From Climacium dendroides (lineage: Eukaryota; Streptophyta; Bryopsida; Hypnales; Climaciaceae): a stretch of 64,000 bases of DNA. The notes below the pieces were generated by a model that did not search any database, had not been told where the DNA came from, and saw only the letters and a program-made list of their open reading frames with translations. Location of the stretch: positions 11,412,047 to 11,476,046 of the forward strand of contig OX467087.1 in assembly GCA_950106755.1 (NCBI GenBank), read 5' to 3'. Position 1 is the first letter of the stretch, and each line of letters opens with the position of its first letter. Positions 48,588 through 59,542 of this stretch are shown piece after piece. The position numbers and the translations under genes are program-made.

Positions 48588-49029
48588 CTAGCTATGGTTG
48601 CTTGTATATGAACCGGATTGAGGGCAGAAATCAACGTCGCTGGATCTTCCTTCCTTCAAATCCTTCCTGCGAGTCAGTGCTAGCTTGTCGATCACGTACG
48701 AAACCTCCTCAGTCGCGCGTCCATAAGAAGTAGAACTTACACGATGACTTCAAAGGTGTCCGTTCCAGCAACATGGTAAGCCCCGAGTGCTTTGAGCCAA
48801 TTCACTTTCTCAGCATCATCGACGCCCAGGAGCTGACTCATGACATCCGTGGCGGTCCGAGTTTTCAGACCCCATGAGCCCTTGGAGAGATTCTCGGTGT
48901 AATGAACACCATTGGGAACCTCCTTGTCGATCTGTGCACTGACTTCCACTGGTCTCGGCCCCTTGCAATCGTCGTCGTCTGCAGCCGCATCTCCAATTTG
49001 CTCCAGTGAAGGAGCCAGGGAAGCAAGCA
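48588..49029 (-). pseudogene. Broken 3' end of an unrecognised plant gene (frameshift near 48740)
   Basis: On the minus strand an acceptor-like TATTTTCCAG is followed at 49029 by 95 codons with balanced codon use, including GSWGLKTRTATDVMSQLLG and NWLKALGAYHVAGTDTFEVI. The frame then meets TAA. In the next frame, coding-like sequence continues at once with VSSTSYGRATEEVSYVIDKL and LTRRKDLKEGRS, and stops at TAG (48588-48590). One missing base near 48740 would join the two halves, so I read it as a frameshifted remnant. The break sits on GTGTAAGT, which resembles a splice donor, but no acceptor lies within a workable distance, and an intron of about 30 nt is implausible. The family is not recognised with confidence; a KOBITO1-like glycosyltransferase-related protein is only a guess from memory. 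Earlier exons were not found. Confidence 0.5.
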
Positions 49030-49529
49030 CTGGAAAATATCCACAACATAATTCGAAATGTCTTGTTAGAATGACACATTTTCGAGCAATTCTACAGAAC
49101 CGCTTGCGTGAATCTCTAGAGATCTTTCCTACGTTTTGCACAACTTGATTTGGAAGCACCCCATATATATATGCATGTACAATGCAAGATGTCAAACATT
49201 GAATCGATCATTGATAGTTAGGTACTGAAAATTCAACAAACAAGTCGGTAGATAGAGTCCAGATTAAAGAAATTAACCGGCATTGACTACACCTTCATAC
49301 GTACTGTACAATTCAAAAGAAATCCATCAGAAGACTGAAAATGGGGCTCCAGGACCATATATCAATCCATGAACTCACTCAAGCAACACCCCGACTCCAA
49401 TTGCGGAATAACATCATGTTAAATGAGGAGGTGCGTCACCATTTGCCTGTTGGAAATTAAATTGCGAAATTCATTGCGTTACCTGACAGTTTTCAGTGGA
49501 TATGCAAAACAGTTTTCAGGAGTTAACCC
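49030..49529. other. Upstream flank of the minus-strand fragment
   Basis: Balanced composition continues to about 49450. No upstream exon of the fragment could be identified with a matching phase. Nothing else seen. Confidence 0.35.
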
Positions 49530-50430
49530 ATAAAGTTCCAAACAACATTTTTTGGCATTATAGATATTTTGGGCAGCTCACTACGAACGGATTTTTAATT
49601 TTTTTTTTGAAATTTTCACACAACATGTGGCCAAGGAGTAGCTTTAAGGCCCAACAATTTTCATAACTTTTGACTACATGGTTAAAAAGTTATTGTATGA
49701 TATGTCATCTTCTTCCGAGGCTAGGTAGTTCAGGCAAATTTGAAAAAATCACTTTTTTAAGAAATAAAAATTTGAAACTGGTTCTTTAAATTTATATATA
49801 AATGAAAAACTTTGAATCTTTCCATTTTGATTAATGAGATGAAAGTTATGAGTTTTAGTTGTGGATAGTTTGTGGGTAGTTGTGGAATCTCTATTTTAAA
49901 ATAAACTTTGAATTTCTTTATTTAACTCAATTTTCAATATTTTTGAAAAAAAATTAAAATTATAGGGTGTATTGTTTAGAAACATTACAACTGTTGGGAT
50001 TGTCATTTTTCAATTTCATAATTAAATTCTTATCAATTTATTATTTTGAATCAAGCTCTACTTCTTTCCACTAATTTTTTTTCCTATATGTTGTACAATT
50101 CCAAATGATTTGAATTTTTTCAAGTATGTAGCTAACTTGCCTTGAAGAATGAATTTAAAGAAGCACCATCATTTTGGACATTTTTCATACAAATGTGACC
50201 TTGTGAAGTGCAGCTACCCAAATTTTAGTAAGGCCCCCAAAAGTGGTTTTGTCACTTCAAATGCTAATATCTTACAATTTACATAGTGAAAATTTTTGAA
50301 TTTTTTTCTACATATTCTCAAACTACCTTAATACAAGATCCTATAGTTAGATGTGTCTAAAAAAGTTTTTAAAAAAAAAATTTGGTACTTGTATTGGAAA
50401 TGACAATTTTGGAGTGGTTTTGGTGAGAAC
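49530..50430 (-). repeat. R3-R2 dispersed repeat, uninterrupted copy
   Basis: The reverse complement aligns with 4905-5339 followed directly by 5949-6420, with no Helitron between. The equivalent of the insertion point is between 50013 and 50014 (CAA then TTTCAT on the plus strand). Landmarks are AAAGAAGTAGAG, GGAATTGTACAACATATA and CCATGTAGTCAAAAGTTATG. No coding capacity. Confidence 0.75.
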
Positions 50431-50469
50431 ATAGTAAAAAAAATTTAGGGGTTAACCCTTAGACATCAA

Positions 50470-50805
50470 TGAGGATGTTTAGCATTTGATGGATGATAAG
50501 AAAACCTTTTGAGAAGACATAAGTGCAACTATTCATCTTTGTAATTTGTTGTAAAAAGAAGAGGTCTTTTGTAGTAGTTCAACTTCTAATGAGTGTTTTT
50601 GCTATTTTTAAAGCCAATCATTCACATGGTAAAGAAAAGGGATGATTTTCAAGGTCACCCATTTATTCTTTAAGGATTAACCCTTATAGGATGGACTAGT
50701 AACTATGGAAATCATTCCTTTGGTTACCATATAAACTATGCGCTTACAAAATTGCAAAAGCACTCATTAGAAGTCAAATTACTACAAAAGACCTCCCATT
50801 TTCAC
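50470..50805. repeat. Two R4 copies as an inverted pair
   Basis: A minus-strand copy (50470-50680) and a plus-strand copy (50685-50805) meet head to head. Both contain the AAGCACTCATTAGAAG box or its complement and the AAAGACCT box. The pair could fold into a long imperfect hairpin. Confidence 0.65.
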
Positions 50806-50855
50806 CTAGATGTTTGTACACTAGTTAGACTCAAAAGTTTGGTATGGACTACTTG

Positions 50856-50919
50856 TCTCAAAATAAATCTGTGGTTTCTAGTGGGAAACTAATAACAATA
50901 CCACAAATTTATTTTGAGA
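50856..50919. repeat. 20-bp hairpin, 24-nt loop
   Basis: TCTCAAAATAAATCTGTGGT (50856-50875) pairs with ACCACAAATTTATTTTGAGA (50900-50919) with one C-A mismatch. Probably a tiny foldback or transposon remnant; the small size could also suit a small-RNA precursor. Confidence 0.75.
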
Positions 50920-50929
50920 TAAAGGAAAT

Positions 50930-51767
50930 AGAAGCTTAGGTGGGCACTTTCAAATGCGCCATTGACTCGAAACCACCATCATCACTCCATTCACATCTCC
51001 AAAAGATTTCCAATATATACCATTGTAGAAAAAATAATTTTAGAACCTCTACCCCAAAACATGCTTTGATCTTTTATAACTTGTGCATACAATATCCAAA
51101 TGTGAGCATTTTTTTGGTGCATTGGAACCTCCTTTCACTTGCCAAGAAGAAAATCATTGAAAATTGAATTGGCCTAAGAATAGTAATAATAGTAACTAGG
51201 TGTAGTAGCCAAAAAATGGTGTTTTTGGGTGCCCACTTTAGTACTCGAATGCTACCTTGAATACAAGACCATTCATGGCAGATAGTAGGGCAGACAACCC
51301 ATTTCAATGGCCACTTAAGCAATTACACATATTTGGAACATAGTTTTTTTGAATGCAGAATTTTTCCCACGTACAAAAGAAATAGAGTTTGGAAAAATTG
51401 CATATTTTTTCAAAATTTTATTATACAAAACATAATTACTATGAATTTTTTAGTGGAAGATTTTTTTTTTACTTATAATAATCATATAGACCTTTATATC
51501 TTTTTACCATAGGTTAATTGCAAAATCAACTTGGGGTTAGTTGTTGTAGCCAATCATAATGCACCACACACTACTCATTGAACTACGCTACAATTTCACA
51601 AAAACAGAGTAATCTATAGATTGGAATGGAAATGGATGGTGGTTGAAAATGGATCAGCTATTCTAATTTAAAAATAATCAATTTGATTATATCCTTCAAA
51701 AGGAAATGAAAGCAAAATCAAACACCCAAAACACTCTCACCACTTTTGAGAATCTTGTTCAATGAAT
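50930..51767. other. AT-rich intergenic DNA
   Basis: No gene supported. Two overlapping antiparallel frames of 75-82 codons around 50940-51322 show no domain and an AT-driven composition. Confidence 0.5.
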
Positions 51768-52749
51768 GATGTATTACTGTTGAATGCAACATTTACAATT
51801 GCATTAGAGAAAATATGAGCCCTTGGTTGGGCTGCTCCACAACCCTCAAAGGACCTCATAGTGAGCATTTCATTTTGGTTACTAAATTTTTTTTCCCCTA
51901 TTGCTGCTCACCTTGAATTACAATGTCAAATGGCTGTCAATGGTTCAAAAGTCAAGAACAAAGTATTCTAAAATCAAAGTTTATGGTATACTAATGCATC
52001 TAGCCCTTATTTTTAAGGGCCTTGCCAAATTAAACTGAATTTAGTAAAATTTAGTCACATTAAGTAGCTTTTGAAGCTAGTTGCTACAGCCAATGGCAAC
52101 TTGTTTTGAAAGCCACTCACTCAATTTTGTGCATTGGTGGAAGAGATGAGCCATTTCTTACACAAGTGGAGTAGTGGTATGTGCAACTACCACTACTCTA
52201 CTTGTATAAAGAGTGTCTCATCTATGTGAGACATGTAAATTAGGAGAATTAAATATGAGCGGTTGAATTCTTATTCCTTCTAATTTACATATCCTATATG
52301 GATACTTGTACCCACCACTACCCCCGTTATATAAAGAGTGGCTCATCTCCTTCTATTCAAACACTCAAAATTAAGTAAGTGATTTTTGAAGCTAGTTGCC
52401 TTTGGCTTTGGCAACTAACTTTAAAAGCCACTTAATTTGACAAGGTAATTTTCTAATTAATTATAAGTTTACCTTGCCAAATTTGGCAAGGTGACCTTGT
52501 ATTCAAGATAACCTTCTAATTAATATGTACTCTTCTACCCCAATGTATTTAAATATTGTTCAGAATCTATCAAAATGAAAATCCAATTACATTTGCTGAA
52601 ATTCACACACTTTGACTGCACACATGTGACATATTCTTTAGGCTTTTTAGACCTCAAAGAATAGACTAGATTGTCACTCTGTGGCGGCCCAACCAAGGGC
52701 TCATATTTTCTCTAATGCAAATAAATGGTTGTATACAACAAAAGTAATA
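51768..52749. mobile_element. Foldback element with long, discontinuous inverted arms (about 980 bp)
   Basis: The outer arms pair at about 51768-51845 and 52672-52749, including 32 identical bases around GAGAAAATATGAGCCCTTGG. The inner arms pair at about 52061-52235 and 52245-52440, including GAAGCTAGTTGC, GAGATGAGCCA and CCACTACT boxes. The centre holds TGTCTCATCTATGTGAGACA, a near-perfect small hairpin. No transposase is encoded. It is consistent with a foldback or MULE-related non-autonomous transposon. A clear target duplication was not found. Confidence 0.65.
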
Positions 52750-52781
52750 TTAAAAACACTAAGGTTGAGGCACTAGTAGAC

Positions 52782-53155
52782 GATCATTTAAGTGATTTTT
52801 GGAGCAGATTGTGCGCAATTATATGAGATGGTGGAAATTTTTCCCATGTAGGAAATATGGGAACATTAAAGTTTTCAAATTTTCATTCCCAAAATTGAAA
52901 TTACTCTGAATTTCAGGAGCCCCAAAGTGCACTTTGTCCAATAGCCAATGCCCAGAGTCTTCGACTTCTGATCATTCAAGAATTACTTCACCACTCACTA
53001 CTTCCTAAGTTCTTGCCTCGCTACCGTGAGACATGTGTTGTAACCTTATTAGTCCCAACCTTGAAAAGAATGAAAAAAAACACATTCCAAGCTTCAGTTG
53101 AGGTCCAACCTAAGTTTGAAAATAGTGCACACCCTACTACAAGTTGGGTAGTGAG
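52782..53155 (+). repeat. R5 dispersed repeat, copy 2
   Basis: Relative of 28372-28725 in the same orientation. It begins right after the foldback element and ends near GTTGGGTAGTG, where a higher-GC island starts. Confidence 0.7.
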
Positions 53156-53280
53156 AGCGTAATACACAGGTGCAGATCAAAATAACGACACCCCCAAGAA
53201 ACGACACTTTGAACGACACTGAAAGGGTTCTTCTTTTGAGCGAAACGACATCCTAACACCCGTCATAATTCCACTCGGTA

Positions 53281-53512
53281 TCATAATTCTACCCCTGCAA
53301 TTTTAAAACAATGGCACGAAATCAGTAGCTCGCTGCTTGCAGTTCCTAAATACGACAGAAAAAGCAAAGACTTACTCACCGAAACTACTGTAGCTATAAT
53401 TGCCAGTAGGACCAGTGAGTGTGCATGGCTTGCGGAGTGAAATTGGCTGCTTCTGCTGATGTTTCCGATCCCTTGCCGGCTTTTGAGTGATTGCACCCCC
53501 AAATGGACTCAT
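53281..53512 (-). CDS. Possible two-exon micro-protein frame (48 codons), unrecognised
   Basis: In a higher-GC island, a minus-strand ATG at 53512 opens a frame that reaches a good donor (GTGAGTAAG) after 133 nt at 53380. An acceptor after TTAAAATTGCAG would add a last exon at 53294-53281 and give a 48-residue, basic, glutamine-containing product that begins MSPFGGAITQKPARD. TATAAGAAAA at about 53738 on the same strand could be a TATA box. There is no known domain, no conservation evidence and the frame is short. It may instead be a non-coding transcript or chance. Confidence 0.2.
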
Positions 53513-53904
53513 CTTTACAGTACACAGATCTCGGCGACGGAAACAGAGTTACCTTAATCGATGTGTGAACATTTTTAGACAAACTAAAGTAGCGTACATG
53601 CAAGGGAACAGTCGCTGTTCAAATTACTGTTCAAACAAGGAGACAAGGAGACGTACGTGTGACCGGTACGAAACCATGTGATTTTTGTGACAAAGTTGGT
53701 GCGCTTTGATTCGGTTGTTTCATTTTCTTATAATAGGAGGCATTGTGTTTCAAGTACATTGCCTGTAGCTTGCAACTGAAGACGCAGTTCACGCCTGCAC
53801 GGTAAGCAGGACTTATGCCCCAAACTTAAGGTTTGTTTGCACTTGGTGTTAGGGGCGATGTTTGTAATGTGAATTCTGTTCCAGAGGTAGGCTGAAATTC
53901 ATTC

Positions 53905-54090
53905 TTAACTTGTAAAGGATGAGTTGGTCATCGTGGAAATCATCTGTTTGGGTACCGACATGTGAATTGCTGACTTAAAAAAATGAAAAGCACTCATTAA
54001 AAGACAAACTACTATAGAAGACCTTCCGTTTTCACACAAGATTTGGAGGATGAATAGTTGCACTTCTCTCTTACATAGAGAGATTCTTTG
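53905..54090 (+). repeat. R4 dispersed repeat, copy 5
   Basis: Contains AAGGATGAGTTGGTCATCGT, AAAGCACTCATTAAAAGAC and GAGATTCTTTGTCATTCA, as in 29447-29645. It directly follows the higher-GC island. Confidence 0.75.
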
Positions 54091-55513
54091 TCATTCACAT
54101 GACCATTGTGGTTCACAACGTCCTTATTGGGATAAGATCCTCAATAACAACAATGGGCCTTTATGACAACAAATGTGTATGTACTAATAAGCTCAAGGGA
54201 ATGCAAGAATGGTCAATTTCCATTACATTGGTGCCCAATTCTATTCAAAATTGTAACATACGTCTACACAAAGCTCTAAAAACTTGGAATGGAATAGATT
54301 TGAATTTCCAAACACATATCATGACGGACGCTGAAACCATAGAATATTATCGTTTTAAAAAATTGACGAGAAGAGCTTACTTGATTTGGTGTTAGGGAGT
54401 GCTAGCAAGTGAGGATAGAATCTATGAGCCCATGAGCCTAGGAGTTTATATTATAGACACCTTTTATGATTATAGAGCCTTGGTGTCTATGTTTATAGGT
54501 ACCTATGTTATAAATCATTCTTTCTATATTATAGTGTACCTATGTTACATGTATATATGTTATAAATACCTTCAAATGGTTGTAGGTTCATACCTACAAC
54601 TAGGTTCAAAGCTCGTAGGCTCACATCTTTACGCTTATGCACTAACATTGGTATCTAAAATCCTTATTTTGCTCCGTAATGACAAAATTTGCCAAATCCC
54701 AAAATCCAAGTGAAAAATGATAGTACTAGAATTCTATTTTCAGAGACATGAAATGTGTAACAACAATACATGGTGTTGGTGATGGATTTAGATGTGCACC
54801 TAGTTTGGGGGGTTAGTATGTACACGTGTGAGAAGTCTTCCTTCTCATCGACCAATTGCTTTTACTCCCATTTCTTCAAGCTAAGCTTCGTCTTCAATCA
54901 ATCCATTGACTGATTTATGCTTTGAAAGTGATACCTTCTTGAAAACCCAAAATATTTTCACAGAGGACTTGTTGTACTTTTTCCACAATTAATGAAATTT
55001 GTCCATGTGTTTTTAGAAGGAAAAAAATGATACCTTCTTTTCATATGCACCAATTGAGCGTTTACTTTCTCTTGCAGCAATGTTTTATCAAATAAAGGTG
55101 GAAAAATTGATTCATGGATCACATTGATATCAAGAATATATGATATCGAAATTTCTAGTCAAGCAATGAGTGACGTCTCCATTGCAGCTACAATCAAGCA
55201 ATGACATTAGCCTCAAGAATGTCGTTATTGAAGAAGGTATGACATCTCCATACTAAGAAGCTTGTTCATGGCATTCTTGAGACTGACACACTTTGAGAGT
55301 TGGAAATAAAATCTACAAGGTGACATGTTGAGTGTTGGCATGTTGGCAATAGTGTTGAGTTAGTTAGTTGAAAGCCGGTGTTGGATTGCCATGTTGAGTG
55401 TTGGAGACTAAAATCTATGAAATTGTAAAATAGTCTCAACATTTCAAATGAATGTGATATTCATTTGAATTTCAAAATTTCAATGCAAGAGGGTTTTGCC
55501 ACTATGGCATCAA
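54091..55513. other. Intergenic DNA
   Basis: Two adjacent plus-strand frames (98 codons at 54099-54395 and 104 codons at 54399-54713) are longer than neighbours but have no recognisable domain, no splice logic and AT-driven composition, so I do not call them genes. A 9-bp hairpin (GTTGTAGGT tcat ACCTACAAC) is at about 54581-54602. Confidence 0.45.
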
Positions 55514-55637
55514 TTTTTTTTTTTTTGAATAGTGTCCCCTTTGTTGGCAGCACTACATAGGCCAGTTTTTGGAGGGATGAAGTCAAAGAGGTTAGATTTT
55601 TGATAGTCTAGCAAAATTTCGCCAAAAAAAAAGACCT
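55514..55637 (-). repeat. R6 element fragment
   Basis: Reverse complement closely matches 23550-23671, including ATCCCTCCAAAAACTGGCC and GACTATCAAAAATCT. Most differences are transitions. The outer GACCCTCC ends are missing. Confidence 0.7.
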
Positions 55638-55639
55638 GT

Positions 55640-58600
55640 ATGGCATGTTTTGATTGGTTAACCCATGAGCACCCTAGTGCCCCAAATCTGACCTATGCAA
55701 ATTTAATTGGGGCCTCTTCGCTACCAAATGGGATTGTACAATCCTTGCTTTGGGCATAATGCAAAGCATAGTGGGGGTTAAGGACAAGGGAGTGTGTTTA
55801 GTATGATTGATCACAGCATCATACTTGTGGAGTAAGGTTTTGATAGGGAAAAAGGCATTTTGGAGTAGTTTCAAGCATGAAGCAACAACCAACCAACATT
55901 GCTCCAGTGCACTTTTCCTATGGTTGTATCGATTCATGCCCTAATTGAGAGGTCCCACAATTGATAGAAAATTCTCAAAATTGGGGTTTTGTTAGATGCT
56001 TCCTTTATACAAAGCTTTGGAAAATTTTAGAGCATAAATGCAATTCACACAAACATTGCACTCATCCAAAGTATAGGACCTCCCAAAATTATGGCCTCCC
56101 ACACAATGTCAACTCTCTTTTGACCATTATAAGTTTCTAATCAGTACATTCAATATTTTTCTAGAGCTCTGGGGTGAAAGGTTCCACCAATTTCAACAGC
56201 TAAGTTTGGTGGATGTCATTTTACTACTTGCAAGAGAAATCTGAATAGAAGGTGGTCTTGCCTGGTGGCATTCCATGATTCTACATTGGGTACTCAAGGG
56301 TTAACTCTTAAACATCCACAATCTTCTCCAAAATCCACAAATTGAGAAAAATTATCATAAAGTATTATTTTGAAGAATATCTTTGAATTCATATACAAAT
56401 AAAGTTCTAGTCTTTGAGTTTTAGATTCCATCCCTGTGGTTAGATTCACCAATGCTATTACCAATAATTTTTTTATAAATTTTGAAAAGAAAATTTCAAA
56501 AATCCTTTGAAATCCAATTACAAGCAAAATATTGTCATTTTTTGAGTAAATTTATTGGAATGGATTTGAAATGAGGTTCTCTTCATACAATGATTTTTTG
56601 AAATTTTTCTAATCTTTAAATCTATGACCTCATTTTTGTAAATCCAAGTTTGAACAAGAGTCAATGTAATTTGGGCTTGGTCAACCACTAGGCACACTTC
56701 TGCATTTGTAATTCTAGAAAAATATGTATTATAGTAACACCAAATCCAACCATTAGATAGGATAACAACTTGATAAAGCATCTCCATAAATTAAGATAAC
56801 TTTCACCTAAGCAATAATGAGAATAAAACTTGAGTTTCATTCTATTAGTCATTTAAGGTGAAAGAGAGGCATATGAGGCCTAATAATGCTCATTGCTTGT
56901 CTTTTGCAAAAGAATTTCAACAAGATGGGTATGAAGTAGATATTTCATTGGTCTAGTAATAAAAGTGATTTGAAAGAAATCTCTACTAAAGTAGGAGGCT
57001 CAAAGTCCACTTGGGCATTTAGAATTGTTCCTATAAGTAGCTCTGAAATGGACATAAGATGGTCTTTAAATTAACTTCTATAAGTCATTGAATGATCATG
57101 AAAAAAAAAATTCTTAATTGCAAGAGTCAATCATTCTCCTTGATTTCCCCATTTTTCTTTATAAGTTGCAAGCATTAGGAAAAAATTGAACTCTCAAAGG
57201 GACTATTTTCCTTTGAAGAGTTCCCCTCAAGGGAACTTATAGCCTGTTTGAAGGGGAATGTGGTCATCAATGATGATTAATGGCCACCCAATTTTAAAAA
57301 TAATATTAACATAAAAATAATAATCAAATGAAAAAATTAAAATGTTATTATTTAAATAATAATAATTTAAAAATAATTTAAAACAATTGAACAATCTACT
57401 ATAATTAAGAATTTTTTAATATTAATTTTTTATTTTAAAATATTTTTTAATTATTGGATTTAACTATCCCATACTAAATAGGCCCTTTAGTTTTTTGGCC
57501 AATTTTTTTTCCCACTAGCGTTCCAAGCTATTTGGGAACTTGCAACTCCTTTGGGGGCTCATTTTTTTTTCCTAATATGAACAGTTTATGGAAGATCTAG
57601 GGTCATAAATAGTTGCCTACAACATAACTTGTTTGAAAATTTGTAAATAAATCAATGATGCTTTATAAAATATAAAATCACTTGTATTACATTCTGCAAC
57701 TATTTTTCTTTATTTGAAAAATCAGTTGAAAGTATTTTAATTGAAAGAAATATATAAAAAAAAGGCATTCTAGCCCTTCGATGAGTGGTTTTTGAGCTTC
57801 CTATTTTTCTACGTACCAACCAAGTAAATTTGGAGTTTTACTTCTTCCTAGAACTCATGACATTGAGGCTTCTATACAAACTATGGGTCACTCATCCGTG
57901 TCATAGCATCTACGGAAAGAAGACATAAAAATAAGGCGTACAACATGTTTCCAACCAAGGCCCATTTGTGTACAAAGATAAAGTACCTATTTTCATGAAT
58001 GAGGGGATCATGATGAATGTAGACTTTCATTCATTCTAGGTAACAAGAATTAAATGACATATTGGCAAGGTGGTAGTAGTTTCTCCATGGATAGAAATAG
58101 TGGCTATCTTGATTGAAAATTGTAAAAATAATGTAGATACATGTAAAATGTAGGTACATAATAGTGATATGGATTTATTTCATATTTTTAGTAACAAGCT
58201 ATGTTTTGGATTTATTTTTTCTAAAACAAGGCATTGTTTGCATTCATTTGGTATTTTCATAACAAGCTAGGTTATAGATTTTATTGCTTTTGAATAACAT
58301 GCTAGGTCCAAACTCCTTTCTTATTTTTGTAAGAAGCAAGTTCAATCCGTATTTTTATTTATTTTTTATCAAGCTAGATCTGTCAATATTCTACCTAATA
58401 AAACATTGGCTCTCAAACAAGTGGGGGTTGATTCAAATATGAGCCAGAAATCTCCTATTGCATGATTAATTGTTTACATTTGTATTGCTGAATTGGCAAG
58501 CATGAATTCAGCAAAAGCTAGACCTAAACTAGCCATTTAGAATATTTTTTATGAAGTCTTTAAGCAAAAAATTTTATAATAGCAAATTTGTGAACATGAA

Positions 58601-58675
58601 AAAACAGATATGCCTCCCTCACATTTGCAAACAATGATTTCTAGTTTCTTGTACTCTTTGTTTTGTATAATTCAA
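55640..58675. other. AT-rich intergenic DNA
   Basis: No supportable gene. 57300-57470 is extremely AT-rich. A stretch near 57500-57570 weakly resembles 23770-23830 (GCGTTCC ... GGGCTCATTT), which may be a shared repeat end. Confidence 0.45.
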
Positions 58676-59542
58676 TCATACTACTAATATCATAAGTCCC
58701 TTTGTAATATCACAAATGCTACCATTAATACTAGGGGCTCATGCTTGCTATGCTACGCATTCATTGTATCACATATTAGTAAAAATTTGATATATTTGAA
58801 TAGACTGCATGATAATGATTTCGATAAGTCTTTAAAATAATTATTTTAAATATTTTGTAAAAATATTTCCAATCATGCATACATAGAAATCGTGTTTTCA
58901 CACAATGTGATATTACAGAAATAGAGTAGCAATTTGCAATCACTTTTGTAATATCACTTTTTACAAAAGGTGATATTATAGAAATAATATAGTTGTTGCG
59001 ATTGAGGTGATATTAAAGAGGATTCATAGGATGATATTGTAGAGGTAGCAAATCCATTGCTTCTCTTGGCTTTACACTTCTTACACTTCTATGATTTTGT
59101 GCTTTTGTGAACTTTGAGCTTTCATGATTTCAATTTTCTATTGCTACTACCAAATGATTTTGAGAAATTTATTCAATTGAAGCGATTTTGGATTCTACAA
59201 CAATTAAGTTGTTCACAAAGTTTTTGAGATTTAGGAGTTTTTGTTTCAATTCACCAAGTTTTTGGGTTGCCATTTTTGTAACAATGGAATCAAATTTCGA
59301 ATGCATTATAAAAAATTTGTATCTTTTACAGTATTCACCATTGTATATATTTCATTCATCATTCAATACATTTCTATTGTACATTTCAATATATGCTTAC
59401 TTATAAAAAAAATTATACAAAGATTTTAGTAATTTTTATTTGAAGATTTATTGAAATTTTTGTTTAGCATTCTATTTAATACATAAAAATTCTAATAAAA
59501 TTTTAATGATGAATGTATAGCATAGCAAGCTCCAACCACTAG
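58676..59542 (+). mobile_element. Non-autonomous Helitron, copy D (867 bp)
   Basis: Plus orientation. It starts TCATACTACTAATATCATAA after an A and ends CCAACCACTAG before a T. Interior similar to copies A and C, with somewhat more substitutions. The subterminal inverted repeat is still recognisable, though the right arm has changed (TGCTATGCTATACATTCA form). A 72-codon frame at 59188-59406 partly corresponds to one in copy C but differs by frameshifts, so it is not convincing coding. Confidence 0.85.

Noticed and set aside
50930..51322. Overlapping antiparallel frames of 75 and 82 codons
   Set aside because: No domain, AT-driven, and no conserved counterpart in the window.
54099..54713. Two consecutive frames of 98 and 104 codons
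   Set aside because: No domain, no splice sites joining them and repeat-like AT-rich sequence; a decayed element is possible but not shown.
59188..59406. 72-codon frame in Helitron copy D, related to a frame in copy C (22676-22861, minus)
   Set aside because: The two frames diverge by shifts and have low-complexity phenylalanine-rich content, so conservation as protein is not supported.
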